A stretch of 64,000 nucleotides of DNA from BOKV01 sp041397525 (GCA_041397525.1 JAWKWL010000004.1:310001-374000), one strand, 5' to 3'. Positions 35,659 through 45,348 are shown, counted from the stretch's first letter. The notes: generated by a model from the letters alone, not told the origin. Made by a program: numbers and translations.

Positions 35659-38600
35659 ATGGCAAACAACAAAATGCTTATCGATGCGTCCCACCCGGAA
35701 GAAACCCGGGTTGCGGTCGTTCGCGGAAATCGGGTTGAGGAGTTCGATTTCGAATCACAGGCGAAGAAACAGCTTCGCGGAAACATCTATCTGGCAAAGG
35801 TAACCCGGGTCGAACCGTCACTGCAGGCGGCGTTTGTCGACTATGGCGGCAACCGTCACGGCTTCCTTGCCTTCAGCGAAATCCATCCGGACTACTACCA
35901 GATTCCCATGGCTGACCGCCAGGCGCTGCTTGAGGAAGAGGCGCGCGAAGCAGACGAGGAAGCCGAGGAAGAGGAGAACGAGCGCAGCGGTCGGCGTCGT
36001 CGCCCGCGCCGAGGTGACAAGAATCGCAATCGCGGAACGAGAGCCAACGGGGAAGAATCCGAGGACGCATCAGCAAGTGACGATGATGACGAGGCAGGCG
36101 ATCTGGACGGGCATGATAATGCCGTGATGTCAGGCGAGACCTCCGACGACGGCGATACATCAGAAGATGAAGCCGCTGAAGAATCCACTGATGACGATGA
36201 CGGAGATCAGGACGGTCGTCCGGGCTCGATGGCCGCGATGATCGAAACCGACAGCATCTCCGAGCCCGCGCCAGAACCGGAAGGTGGTGCAGAAGACAGT
36301 GACGGCGAAGCCGAGCCTGCCGCTGAGGAAAAGCCGAAGCGCAAGCGCAAGGCACCGGCAAAGCCGCGCAAGACCAAGAAGCAACTTGCAGAAGAAGCGG
36401 CTGCTGCGGAGGCAGTGGCAGCCGAAGAAGCCGCCGCCGCTGAAACGGGCGACGGTGGCACTGGCGGAGATGGTGACACTGAAGCCGCCAGCACTGATGA
36501 CGGTGAAGCTGTAGCAGTCGGCGCTGATGGAGAAGATAGCGAAGAACCTGCAAGGGAGCGCCGCAATTCGCGCCCGAATCGCAACAGGCGGTCTGGTCGT
36601 TCGGGCGGAGCAGCTGGTTCCAGTGCTGCGGACGGTTCCGAAGATTACGACAGCCGGCAGACGGTGGCCCGGAGCGACGATGACGGCGATGACGAACCGA
36701 CTGAAACGGGTTCGGGCAGTCGCGGCGAAGGCGGAGATGGTGGCTCGGGCGGCGAAGGCGCATCTACCACTGACGAAGACGAACAGGTCGAATCAGTAGG
36801 CCAGGAAGACGCTCTGGAGGAAGTTCCCTATCGTCGAAAACTGCGTCGCCAGTACAAGATCCAGGAAGTCATCAAACGCCGCCAGATCATGCTGGTGCAG
36901 GTGGTCAAGGAGGAACGCGGCAACAAGGGGGCGGCGCTGACCACCTATCTGTCGCTCGCCGGTCGTTATTCGGTCCTGATGCCGAACACGGCGCGGGGCG
37001 GCGGCATATCGCGCAAGATCACCAATTCCGCCGATCGCAAACGACTCAAGGAAATTGCCGGTGAGCTGGAAGTGCCACAGGGCATGGGCGTGATCCTGCG
37101 CACGGCTGGCGCAAGCCGGACCAAGCCAGAGGTGAAGCGCGACTTCGAATATCTCATGCGGCTTTGGGAAAACGTAAGAAACCTGACGCTTTCCTCAAGC
37201 GCACCTTGCCTCGTCTATGAAGAAGGCAGCCTGATCAAGCGGTCTATTCGCGATCTGTACGACAAGGACACCGGTGAGATTATCGTTGCCGGCGAGGAAG
37301 GCTATCGCGAAGCGAAAGACTTCATGCGAATGCTGATGCCGAGCCATGCCCGGCATGTAAAGCATTACAGCGAACCACAGGCAATCTTCTCGCGCTTCGG
37401 TGTCGAGCAACAGCTTGACCGGCTGCTGCTGCCACAGGTCACACTGCGTTCCGGTGGCTATATCGTTATCAACCAGACCGAGGCGCTGGTTTCCATCGAC
37501 GTCAACTCCGGTCGTTCGACGCGTGAGCATTCGATTGAAGATACTGCCGTCCAGACCAACCTGGAAGCGGCAGACGAAGTGGCCAGACAGTTGCGCCTGC
37601 GTGACCTCGCAGGCCTGATCGTGATCGACTTCATCGACATGGAGGAAAACCGCAACAATCGTGCGGTGGAAAAGCGCCTCAAGGAAGCGCTCAAGAATGA
37701 CCGTGCGCGCATCCAGGTCGGGCGGATTTCGCATTTCGGCCTGATGGAAATGTCACGCCAGCGCATTCGTGCATCCGTGATGGAAAGCACGATGGAAGTG
37801 TGCCCGCATTGCCAGGGACTTGGCCATGTGCGCTCGCATTCATCGATTGCGCTGCATGTGTTCCGCGCGATCGAGGAGCATCTGACGCGCAATCCGCGCC
37901 ACGATGTGATCGCGCGCTGCCCGTTCGAGATTGCACTCGACATTCTCAATCACAAGCGTGCAAGCCTGATTGACCTGGAAGACCGCTTCGGCGTGACGAT
38001 CACCGTTCAGGGCGACCCTGCGCTGCCCGGCCAGAGCTTCCACATCGAGCGTGGGGAACCTGCTACCCGCACACCGCGCAAGGTGGCGCATGTGGTCCAG
38101 GGTGAACCCGAGGACGAAGAGGATGAGGATCTCGAGGCCTATGCCGACGAAATGGCAGAGGCCAGTGATGAAGCGGGAGAATCCGAAACCAGGCAATCGC
38201 GCGACAATGACGAGGATCGCGGCGGACGCAAGAAGAGGCGGCGCAGACGCCGTGGCGGACGACGTGATGGCCCGGAAGCGGAAAACCGCGATGCCGCACC
38301 GGGCGATGAAGAGGATGGTGAAACCGATTCTTCGGATGCTGGCGAGGCTATCGAAGCCGATGCAGAAAGCGAAAGCGGAAATGGCGGCGAAGAACGCGGC
38401 AAGCGCAAGCGTCGCCGTGGCAAGCGTGGCGGTCGCAAGAACCGCAGCGATGAAGCAGTTGGCGTAGCGGATGGCGAAGGCGCTGAAGACAGCGATGGCG
38501 ACGAAGAAGGTGAAATCGCGGACGGGAGCGAAGAAGCCACTTCAGTTGACATGGAGGAAAGAGAGACAGTCGAAGAAGTAGCCGCTGAAACGGCTTCCGA

Positions 38601-38853
38601 GGCTGAGGATGACAAAGACGTCAGCACCACGGATGAAGCAGCAGTCGAGTATGACGGTGCCGAAGAAGTCACCAATCCGCGTCGGCGCAATACACGCCGT
38701 CCCAAGGTGCAGTCCGTGACGGCTACCGCACAGGAAGCTGAAACGGAAACCGTGGCGCAATCTGCAAATGAGGATGCTGCGTCCGTGGCAGAAGAAGCAC
38801 CAGCCAAGCCGAAAAAGGGTGGTTGGTGGAGCCGTGGCGGCGGGTTTTTCTGA
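35659..38853 (+). CDS. rne: Ribonuclease E
   Basis: A 1064-residue endoribonuclease and degradosome scaffold. It begins MANNKMLIDASHPEETRVAV. The S1 domain starts at about residue 36 and is split by a very long acidic, Asp/Glu/Ser/Gly-rich insertion (about 94-386). The core resumes with RRKLRRQYKIQEVIKRRQIM. Catalytic Asp residues are in VSIDVNSG (about 612) and LIVIDFIDM (about 656). The zinc-link CPHC is at about 715-718. From about 815 the C-terminus is disordered, alternating acidic runs with basic patches (GGRKKRRRRRRGG), probably RNA-binding. The split S1 is known in alphaproteobacteria. The ATG at 35659 fits the family; a TTG at 35641 does not. Confidence 0.96.
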   Translation: MANNKMLIDASHPEETRVAVVRGNRVEEFDFESQAKKQLRGNIYLAKVTRVEPSLQAAFVDYGGNRHGFLAFSEIHPDYYQIPMADRQALLEEEAREADEEAEEEENERSGRRRRPRRGDKNRNRGTRANGEESEDASASDDDDEAGDLDGHDNAVMSGETSDDGDTSEDEAAEESTDDDDGDQDGRPGSMAAMIETDSISEPAPEPEGGAEDSDGEAEPAAEEKPKRKRKAPAKPRKTKKQLAEEAAAAEAVAAEEAAAAETGDGGTGGDGDTEAASTDDGEAVAVGADGEDSEEPARERRNSRPNRNRRSGRSGGAAGSSAADGSEDYDSRQTVARSDDDGDDEPTETGSGSRGEGGDGGSGGEGASTTDEDEQVESVGQEDALEEVPYRRKLRRQYKIQEVIKRRQIMLVQVVKEERGNKGAALTTYLSLAGRYSVLMPNTARGGGISRKITNSADRKRLKEIAGELEVPQGMGVILRTAGASRTKPEVKRDFEYLMRLWENVRNLTLSSSAPCLVYEEGSLIKRSIRDLYDKDTGEIIVAGEEGYREAKDFMRMLMPSHARHVKHYSEPQAIFSRFGVEQQLDRLLLPQVTLRSGGYIVINQTEALVSIDVNSGRSTREHSIEDTAVQTNLEAADEVARQLRLRDLAGLIVIDFIDMEENRNNRAVEKRLKEALKNDRARIQVGRISHFGLMEMSRQRIRASVMESTMEVCPHCQGLGHVRSHSSIALHVFRAIEEHLTRNPRHDVIARCPFEIALDILNHKRASLIDLEDRFGVTITVQGDPALPGQSFHIERGEPATRTPRKVAHVVQGEPEDEEDEDLEAYADEMAEASDEAGESETRQSRDNDEDRGGRKKRRRRRRGGRRDGPEAENRDAAPGDEEDGETDSSDAGEAIEADAESESGNGGEERGKRKRRRGKRGGRKNRSDEAVGVADGEGAEDSDGDEEGEIADGSEEATSVDMEERETVEEVAAETASEAEDDKDVSTTDEAAVEYDGAEEVTNPRRRNTRRPKVQSVTATAQEAETETVAQSANEDAASVAEEAPAKPKKGGWWSRGGGFF

Positions 38854-38885
38854 TACTCGTGTCGAAAGACCAAATGCGAAAAATC

Positions 38886-38917
38886 GAACCGCGTCAGGGC
38901 AATCTGGCGCGGTTCTT
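38886..38917. terminator. Bidirectional terminator between rne and aminotransferase
   Basis: GAACCGCGTCAG pairs with CTGGCGCGGTTC around a short loop between two convergent genes. The plus strand continues TTCATTTG, so the T-tract is weak. Confidence 0.6.
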
Positions 38918-40089
38918 CATTTGACGAAGGATTCGATCCGGTCGAACCCCTCAACCAGGCGGTCATGATCGCCACAAAATGACAAACGCAGCCAGTGATG
39001 GCCTTCATTCACATCGAAATCGAGGCCGGGCGTTACGGCCACTCCGGCCTCTTCCAGAAGTCGCGCGGCAAAATCCGCGCTGTCGTTGCAAAGCAACGAT
39101 GCGTCAGCATAGGCGTAAAATGCGCCATCAATTGGCTGGATCTTGCGCAAGCCAAGCTGCGGCAGACGGTTGAGAAACAATTCCCGGTTGCGCTCATAGC
39201 CACGTTTGACTGCTTCCAGTTCATCCATGCCATCAAATGCAGCGAGTGCTGCCACCTGCGAGACTTCAGGCGCGCAAATGAACGCGTTTTGCTGTAGCCG
39301 GTCTACGGTCTCAATCAGGTTCTCGGGTACGATCATCCAGCCGATGCGCCAGCCGGTCATGCAAAAATATTTGGAAAACGAGTTGATGGTGATCGCGCCG
39401 GGATCAAGTGCCACTGCGCTGGTCTCGGCGAACCCCCAGCACAGGCCGTGATAAATCTCATCGGATATGAAGCGAAGGCCCAGTTCCTTCGAAGCGTCAA
39501 CCAATGCGGCAAAGGCCTGCGGCGACATCATCGTGCCGTTGGGATTATTGGGATTGGCAATCAAAGCACCAGCCAGCGGTTTTTCACCATGCGCGGCTTT
39601 CAGCAATTGCGGTGTGATGACCCAGCGATCTTCCTCCCGCGTTGCCAGTTCCACAGGTTCGAGCGAAAGCGCGCGCAGTATGTTGCGATAGGCGGGATAG
39701 CCGGGTGCGGGAATGGCAATCCTGTCCCCGGGATCAAAAGCCGCCAGAAATGACAGGATGAAGCCTGCCGAAGAGCCCGTTGTCACAAATACCCGCGACG
39801 GGTCGAGCTCATGCCCATATTTCTCCGCGTAGTGGCGGGCGATCCGCTTGCGCAGCGAGGCAATACCGGGCGCTGACGTGTAGCCGATGCGGCCATCGGC
39901 AATCGCCGCAATTGCTGCATTTCTGGCCGCAAGCGGTGCGGGAGCCGATGGTTGGCCAACGCACATCATCACGATGTCGCGACCCACATCCTGCAATTCA
40001 TTGGCCCTTGCGACTACCGACATTGCGCGGAAGGGCTCGACCTGGCTGCGAAGGGAGGGATGAAGCGGAAATGGCGGAATTTCATGCAT
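38917..40089 (-). CDS. Class I/II aminotransferase, PLP dependent
   Basis: A 390-residue fold type I aminotransferase. It has the IGYTSAPGIASLRKRIARHY helix, TTGSSAGFIL, PGYPAYRNIL, NPNNPNGTM, ISDEIYHGL, the Schiff-base lysine in NSFSKYFCMTGWRIGW and the substrate Arg in WLRLSF. The pattern is aspartate/aromatic aminotransferase-like; the amino acid substrate cannot be set from sequence alone. The gene converges on rne and is divergent from the M48 protease gene. Confidence 0.9.
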   Translation of the reverse strand: MHEIPPFPLHPSLRSQVEPFRAMSVVARANELQDVGRDIVMMCVGQPSAPAPLAARNAAIAAIADGRIGYTSAPGIASLRKRIARHYAEKYGHELDPSRVFVTTGSSAGFILSFLAAFDPGDRIAIPAPGYPAYRNILRALSLEPVELATREEDRWVITPQLLKAAHGEKPLAGALIANPNNPNGTMMSPQAFAALVDASKELGLRFISDEIYHGLCWGFAETSAVALDPGAITINSFSKYFCMTGWRIGWMIVPENLIETVDRLQQNAFICAPEVSQVAALAAFDGMDELEAVKRGYERNRELFLNRLPQLGLRKIQPIDGAFYAYADASLLCNDSADFAARLLEEAGVAVTPGLDFDVNEGHHWLRLSFCGDHDRLVEGFDRIESFVK

Positions 40090-40293
40090 GGCGGCTTCTA
40101 CCGCAGCTTCTCGGGATTGGCCACTGGCCTTCCAAAAAATGCTTTCTCACTGGTTTTTCGAACTACAATCCCTAAATTGGCCCTAAATCGGCCTTGAGCA
40201 ATCCCTACCGAGGAATATTGCGGATTGCAGACTTCCGCAATCAAGCGAAACGGACAAAACCCAATTGCGATGACATTACCAGCGCCACACACC

Positions 40294-41694
40294 ATGAACG
40301 CCAACAGCATTGCCAGTCCGATGCCGGACCCGTTTCGGTTCGGTCTGGTGCGCAAGGCATTGATCGGAGCCATGGCTGGCGTCATTGCCCTGACCTCTCC
40401 CGGCATCGCATTGGCGCAAAAAGCCAAACTTTCGCTCATACGTGACGCGGAAATCGAGGGCCTGCTGCGCGACTATACCAAGCCGGTTTTCCAGGCCGCG
40501 GGTCTCGGAAAGGGTGCTGTCGACATTTATGTCGTGAACGATGACAGTTTCAACGCCTTCGTCACCGGCAGGCGAATGTTCATCAATACCGGTGCACTCA
40601 AGATTGCCGAGAACCCGAATGAAATCATCGGCGTTCTGGCGCATGAGACGGGCCATATTGTCGGCGGTCACCAGAACCGGCTGCGCGACCGTGTCGACAG
40701 GGCCAATATCATGGCGGCTCTGGCCATGGTTGCTGGCGTGGGCGCGGCACTGGCCGGCGGTGAAGCAGGCGGAACGGCAGGCCAGGCGCTGGCCCTTGGC
40801 AGCCAGTCAGCGATCCTGCGCGACCTGCTGGCCTACCGCCGTTCCGAGGAAGCCGCCGCCGACAGTACTGCGATCGAGCTGCTGAACAAGACGCAGCAAT
40901 CGGGAAAGGGCATCCTCAAGACCTTTGAGCGGTTTTCACAAGACATCCTGTTTTCCGGCAACCGGATCGACCCGTATCTGCAAAGCCATCCAATGCCGCG
41001 CGACCGCATTGCGCTATTGGAAGAAACTGCGCGAAAGAGCCAGTATTTCGAGGTGAATGACCCGGCTGCCCTGCAGTTGCGCCACGACATGGCAAGGGCA
41101 AAGATCGTTGCCTATACCGGACGAGCAGGTGAATTGCAGTCGATGTTCCGAAATGATCCGCAAGGCCCGGCGGCACGCTACGGGCTCGCGATCAGCCTGT
41201 TTCTGAGAGGGTCTGACGCCAAGGCGCTGCCGATCATCGAGCGGTTGATCAAGGAACAACCCAACAATGCCTATCTTCACGAAATGCAGGGCGAGATGCT
41301 GTTGCGCGGACGCAATGCCAGGGCAGCGGTTGCAGCCTACCAGAAGGCGGTTCAGCTCGATCCGTGGAAATCGGGTCTGATCCGCACCGAGCTTGGCCAT
41401 GCGATGCTTGAAACCCGCGATCCGGCAATGACCAGCAAGGCAATCGCGGAAATCAAGGCTGGACTCGCGCGCGACACCACGAATTCTGCCGGTTTTGGGC
41501 TTTTGGCCCGCGCCTATGCGCAGACTGGAGATGAAAACCTTGCCCGGGCAGCAGCCGCAGAAGAGGCCTATTATGCCGGCAGTATCAAGGAAGCGAAGCG
41601 ACTTGCGCAGCTCTCTCAACCAAAATTGATGAGGGGATCGCCGGAATGGCTTCGGATGCAGGACATTATCGACTATAAGCCACCCAAGAAATGA
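40294..41694 (+). CDS. M48 family metalloprotease with TPR repeats (BepA-like)
   Basis: A protein of about 466 residues, exported to the periplasm (signal core LIGAMAGVIALTSPGIALA, cut before QKAK). The zinc protease motif is HETGH at 117-121, with the third ligand in RRSEEAAADSTAI. The region after about residue 270 is made of TPR-like helix pairs (AARYGLAISLFLRG, AVAAYQKAVQLDP). Together these match BepA/YfgC-type proteins that degrade stalled outer-membrane proteins. No start has a strong ribosome binding site: the ATGs at 40270 and 40294 are both possible. A DsbA-like gene follows after 43 bases, so the two may form an operon for envelope protein quality control. Confidence 0.9.
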   Translation: MNANSIASPMPDPFRFGLVRKALIGAMAGVIALTSPGIALAQKAKLSLIRDAEIEGLLRDYTKPVFQAAGLGKGAVDIYVVNDDSFNAFVTGRRMFINTGALKIAENPNEIIGVLAHETGHIVGGHQNRLRDRVDRANIMAALAMVAGVGAALAGGEAGGTAGQALALGSQSAILRDLLAYRRSEEAAADSTAIELLNKTQQSGKGILKTFERFSQDILFSGNRIDPYLQSHPMPRDRIALLEETARKSQYFEVNDPAALQLRHDMARAKIVAYTGRAGELQSMFRNDPQGPAARYGLAISLFLRGSDAKALPIIERLIKEQPNNAYLHEMQGEMLLRGRNARAAVAAYQKAVQLDPWKSGLIRTELGHAMLETRDPAMTSKAIAEIKAGLARDTTNSAGFGLLARAYAQTGDENLARAAAAEEAYYAGSIKEAKRLAQLSQPKLMRGSPEWLRMQDIIDYKPPKK

Positions 41695-41737
41695 GCCTGC
41701 GTTTGCATGCCCTTCCCGAACAACGGAGAAACTGACC

Positions 41738-42535
41738 ATGAATATTACCTTCCATCGCGCCAGCCGACGCCGCAAATCCAGCGCAACTCTGGCCGCAATC
41801 GGTTTTGCCATGGCGGCTTTCACCGTCGTCGCGCCACCTCCTGCCCAGGCTTTTGACGTCTCCCAGAAAACCGAGATTGAAGGCATCATCCGCGAATATC
41901 TGCTAGCCAACCCGGAAATCATGCTGGAAGTGCAGTCCGCGCTCGAGAAAAAGCAGGACGAACAGAAGAAGCTGTCGCAGGCCAGGACGCTGAGCGAAAT
42001 GAAGAACGAGTTGTATTCTTCTGAGCACCAGGTCGAGATTGGTGATCCGAATGCGCCTGTGACCGTTGTCGAGTTCTATGACTACAATTGCGGCTTCTGC
42101 CAGCGCGCACTTGGTGACATGAACAAGTTCGTCGAGCAGGACAAGTCAGTACGGTTCATCCTCAAGGAATTCCCGGTCCTGGGTGAAGCGTCGTTGCAGG
42201 CACACAAGATCAGCCAGGCGTTCAACCGTCTGATGCCGGAGAAAGCAGCCGAGTTCCACCAGCTGCTGCTGGGATCACCAGGCCGCAAGGATGGCGATGT
42301 CGCGCTCAAGGTGGCGGAATCGCTTGGTGCAGATATCGCAGCCGTGAAGGCTGAATCCGAAAAGCCGGAAATTCTCGAAGGCCTCAAGGAAGCGTACCGC
42401 CTGGCTGACGGCCTCGGCATTACCGGCACACCGTCTTATGTGGTAGGCGATGAAGTGGTGTTTGGAGCAGTCGGTTTTGATGCGCTGAATGTGAAGGTTG
42501 CAAATCTCAAATCTTGCGGCAAGACGATCTGCTGA
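41738..42535 (+). CDS. DsbA-family thiol:disulfide oxidoreductase
   Basis: A 265-residue periplasmic thioredoxin-fold protein. An Arg-rich n-region and hydrophobic core (about 18-37) form a signal peptide ending in AQA. A helical N-terminal extension (about 45-90) precedes the catalytic domain with EFYDYNCGFCQR (Cys118-Cys121) and the cis-Pro loop ITGTPSYVVG. The pattern matches the DsbA/ScsC-like group with an N-terminal helix, some of which form trimers and act as isomerases. An extra Cys pair sits at the C-terminus (SCGKTIC). It follows the M48 protease on the same strand. Confidence 0.92.
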   Translation: MNITFHRASRRRKSSATLAAIGFAMAAFTVVAPPPAQAFDVSQKTEIEGIIREYLLANPEIMLEVQSALEKKQDEQKKLSQARTLSEMKNELYSSEHQVEIGDPNAPVTVVEFYDYNCGFCQRALGDMNKFVEQDKSVRFILKEFPVLGEASLQAHKISQAFNRLMPEKAAEFHQLLLGSPGRKDGDVALKVAESLGADIAAVKAESEKPEILEGLKEAYRLADGLGITGTPSYVVGDEVVFGAVGFDALNVKVANLKSCGKTIC

Positions 42536-42863
42536 ACCTGATCAAGTCCAGATTTCAACGAAACGGCGGGGGAATGGCACGGCCAAAACCCCGCCGATTT
42601 GCGTTTTGGCATGTCCAGACCTGTGGAAAACCGGTTTCGGCGAGCACAAGCGCCAAAGCCTGCTTGCAAGCAAGCCATCACAGGAACAAAGTCAAGGTTG
42701 AAAAGCACGGCACTTTGCTTCAAGCCTTACCGTCCAGGGGTTTGCAGGGGGACAGACAGCCGGTATAAGGGCGCCAATCGGCGTTACCGGATTGGCCAGC
42801 CTGCTGACATGCCGTAGAGAACTTGCGCCTGAGAAGAAAACGAAACACAGGGTTGCCCGTATC
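42536..42863 (+). other. Gap between the DsbA-like gene and accB
   Basis: A 328-base stretch with a terminator at its start and no gene. In many related genomes aroQ (3-dehydroquinate dehydratase) lies directly before accB. No part of AroQ is recognisable here in any frame. It should carry the accBC promoter. Confidence 0.5.
42564..42609 (+). terminator. Terminator after the DsbA-like gene
   Basis: CGGCGGGG (42564-42571) pairs with CCCCGCCG (42589-42596) around a 17-base loop, followed by ATTTGCGTTTT. Confidence 0.7.
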
Positions 42864-43331
42864 ATGACTTCCAAAAAGAGCGGCATAGATCAGGATCTCA
42901 TCCGTGACCTCGCCATCCTGCTCAAGGAAACCGATCTTACCGAAATTGAAGTTGAACAGGACGATCTGCGCATCCGCGTTGCCCGTGGCGGCAGCGTTGC
43001 GCAGCCTGTTCATGTGACAGCACCCGTGGCGATGCCTGCCGCACCCGTTGCGAAGGCGGAGGACACACCTGCAACCCCCGCTGACCCGGCAAAGCATCCC
43101 GGTGCAGTCCCCTCACCGATGGTTGGTACTGCCTACATGTCACCAGCACCAGGCGCCAAGCCGTTTGTTTCAGTCGGTGACGCTGTCAAGGTCGGCCAGA
43201 CACTGATGATCGTTGAAGCGATGAAGACGATGAACCAGATACCTTCGCCGCGCGCCGGCAAGGTTGTTGCGATGCTTGTCGAAGACGGCCAGCCGGTCGA
43301 ATATGGCGAACCGCTGATGATAATCGAATAA
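42864..43331 (+). CDS. accB: Biotin carboxyl carrier protein of acetyl-CoA carboxylase
   Basis: A 155-residue BCCP. The N-terminal helix region (DQDLIRDLAILLKETDLTEIEVEQ) binds biotin carboxylase, an Ala/Pro linker follows, and the biotinyl domain contains EAMKTM with the biotin lysine at residue 121. It carries CO2 between the AccC and AccA/AccD active sites in the first step of fatty acid synthesis. The ATG at 42864 (MTSKKSGIDQ) fits homologs; a farther start at 42792 is not supported. accC follows after 20 bases. Confidence 0.96.
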   Translation: MTSKKSGIDQDLIRDLAILLKETDLTEIEVEQDDLRIRVARGGSVAQPVHVTAPVAMPAAPVAKAEDTPATPADPAKHPGAVPSPMVGTAYMSPAPGAKPFVSVGDAVKVGQTLMIVEAMKTMNQIPSPRAGKVVAMLVEDGQPVEYGEPLMIIE

Positions 43332-43351
43332 GCGGGATCGGCAGAAGCCCC

Positions 43352-44695
43352 ATGTTCAACAAGGTATTGATAGCCAACCGAGGCGAAATTGCACTGCGTG
43401 TCCTGCGCGCCTGCAAGGAGCTTGGCATTTCCACCGTCGCAGTTCATTCCACGGCCGATTCACAGGCAATGCATGTTCGCCTTGCCGATGAAAGCGTGTG
43501 CATCGGACCGCCACCATCGCGCGACAGCTATCTCAACATGCATGAGATCCTGGCGGCGTGCGAAATCACTGGCGCGGATGCCATCCACCCCGGCTACGGC
43601 TTCCTGTCGGAAAATGCCAAATTCGCAGATATCCTCGACGCGCACGGGATCACCTTCATTGGACCCACTGCAGAACATATCCGCGTCATGGGCGACAAGA
43701 TCGAAGCCAAGAACACAGCCAAGCGGCTTGGCATTCCGGTTGTTCCAGGCTCTGACGGTGCCGTCACTGATGAGGCGGCGGCAAAGCGTGTAGCGGCTGA
43801 AATCGGTTATCCGGTGCTGATAAAGGCAGCCTCCGGCGGTGGCGGACGCGGAATGAAGGTTGCCCGCAGCGAAGACGACATTGCCGAGGCCCTGCATACT
43901 GCGCGTTCGGAAGCGGGAGCCGCTTTTGGCGACGACGCAGTCTATATCGAAAAATATCTTTCAACGCCCCGGCATATCGAAATCCAGGTTCTGGGTGACG
44001 GAATGGGCGGCGGCATCCATCTGGGCGAGCGCGACTGCTCGCTGCAGCGCCGTCACCAGAAGGTCTGGGAAGAGGCCAATTCACCGGCTCTCAACACCGA
44101 GCAGCGCGAACGCATTGGTGAAATCTGCTCCAAGGCGATCCAGGGTCTGGGTTATTCTGGCGCGGGTACCATCGAGTTCCTGTATGAGGATGGCGAATTC
44201 TATTTCATCGAAATGAACACGCGTCTGCAGGTCGAGCATCCCGTGACCGAGATGATCACCGGCATCGACCTTGTCAATGAGCAGATCAGGGTGGCGTCCG
44301 GCGGAGGCATGTCGGTAACGCAGAAGGATATCGAGTTCTCCGGCCATGCCATCGAATGCCGGATCAATGCTGAGCATCCCGAGACTTTCGTGCCATCACC
44401 GGGCACGATCACCTATTACCACCCGCCGGGTGGACTTGGAGTCCGCGTCGATTCCGGCGTCTATCAGGGTTACAAAATCCCCCCCTATTATGACAGCCTG
44501 ATCGGCAAGCTGATCGTGCACGGGCGCAATCGCGTTGAATGCCTGATGCGCCTGCGTCGGGCGCTGGATGAATATGTGGTGGATGGTGTCGACACCACGC
44601 TGCCACTGTTCCGTGATCTGGTCAGCAATCCTGACATCCAGGATGGCAATTATGACATTCACTGGCTGGAACATTATCTTGCGGCCAAGGCGTGA
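43352..44695 (+). CDS. accC: Acetyl-CoA carboxylase, biotin carboxylase subunit
   Basis: A 447-residue biotin carboxylase, normal length. It begins MFNKVLIANRGEIALRVLRA, has the ATP-grasp domain with the glycine-rich loop KAASGGGGRGMKVA, EKYLSTPRHIEIQVLGD, GERDCSLQRRHQK and EMNTRLQVEHPVTEM, and the C-terminal domain with AIECRINAE. It carboxylates biotin on AccB using ATP and bicarbonate. Operon with accB; aat follows after 18 bases and may be co-transcribed. Confidence 0.97.
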   Translation: MFNKVLIANRGEIALRVLRACKELGISTVAVHSTADSQAMHVRLADESVCIGPPPSRDSYLNMHEILAACEITGADAIHPGYGFLSENAKFADILDAHGITFIGPTAEHIRVMGDKIEAKNTAKRLGIPVVPGSDGAVTDEAAAKRVAAEIGYPVLIKAASGGGGRGMKVARSEDDIAEALHTARSEAGAAFGDDAVYIEKYLSTPRHIEIQVLGDGMGGGIHLGERDCSLQRRHQKVWEEANSPALNTEQRERIGEICSKAIQGLGYSGAGTIEFLYEDGEFYFIEMNTRLQVEHPVTEMITGIDLVNEQIRVASGGGMSVTQKDIEFSGHAIECRINAEHPETFVPSPGTITYYHPPGGLGVRVDSGVYQGYKIPPYYDSLIGKLIVHGRNRVECLMRLRRALDEYVVDGVDTTLPLFRDLVSNPDIQDGNYDIHWLEHYLAAKA

Positions 44696-44713
44696 TCCGT
44701 CCAAAATCGCTGC

Positions 44714-45343
44714 ATGAGCGGCTCGCAAGACATATTGCTGGAAATCACGCCACAGGTTCTGCTGAAAGCCTATGCCTGCGGCATCTTTCCCATGGCGGAA
44801 TCAGCCACTGATCCGGGCCTGTTCTGGGTTGAACCGGAAGAGCGCGGCGTGCTTCCGCTTGACGGTTTCCATGTCCCGCACTCCTTGCAGAAATTCATGC
44901 GCAAAAATCCGTTCGAGATACAGGTCGACCATGATTTCGGGGCGGTAATTGGCGCATGTGCGCAAGCCACTTCGGAAAGGCCCAAGACCTGGATCAATGG
45001 GCGCATTCGCAAGCTATACAGTGAATTGCATGTGGCCGGTCACTGCCATTCCGTCGAGTGTTGGCTCGATGGCGAACTGGTAGGCGGGCTTTACGGTGTC
45101 AGGCTTGGCGCGGCCTTTTTTGGTGAAAGCATGTTTTCGCGCCGAACAAATGCCTCAAAGGTTGCGCTGGTGCATCTTGTGGAGCGGATGAAAGCCGGCG
45201 GATTTGCGCTGCTCGACACGCAATTCACCACAGAGCACCTCCGGCGATTTGGTGCGATAGACATTCCCCGGGCGCAATACACAAAGATGCTGGAAGCTGC
45301 CATCGTCAGGGATGCGGATTTCTTCGCGATTGATCGCCGGTAG
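44714..45343 (+). CDS. aat: Leucyl/phenylalanyl-tRNA--protein transferase
   Basis: A 209-residue N-end-rule enzyme that adds Leu or Phe to proteins with basic N-termini, marking them for ClpS/ClpAP. Landmarks are AYACGIFPMAE, FWVEPEERGVLPL, RPKTWINGRIRKLY, HCHSVECWLDGELVGGLYGV and GESMFSRRTNASKVAL, then LLDTQFTTEHL. The length is usual for alphaproteobacterial Aat. It sits just after accC, a conserved placement in rhizobia. Confidence 0.95.
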   Translation: MSGSQDILLEITPQVLLKAYACGIFPMAESATDPGLFWVEPEERGVLPLDGFHVPHSLQKFMRKNPFEIQVDHDFGAVIGACAQATSERPKTWINGRIRKLYSELHVAGHCHSVECWLDGELVGGLYGVRLGAAFFGESMFSRRTNASKVALVHLVERMKAGGFALLDTQFTTEHLRRFGAIDIPRAQYTKMLEAAIVRDADFFAIDRR

Positions 45344-45348
45344 AGCGA

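Noticed and set aside
35274..35738. A 154-codon plus-strand frame in the rne leader
   Set aside because: It has no family signature, overlaps the start of rne in another frame and is Ser/Arg/Pro-rich as expected for a chance frame. It remains possible only as a short leader peptide.
36484..36900. Repetitive acidic codons in rne as a possible tandem repeat array
   Set aside because: The repetition is of amino acid composition (Asp/Glu/Ser/Gly), not of an exact DNA unit, and fits a disordered protein segment.
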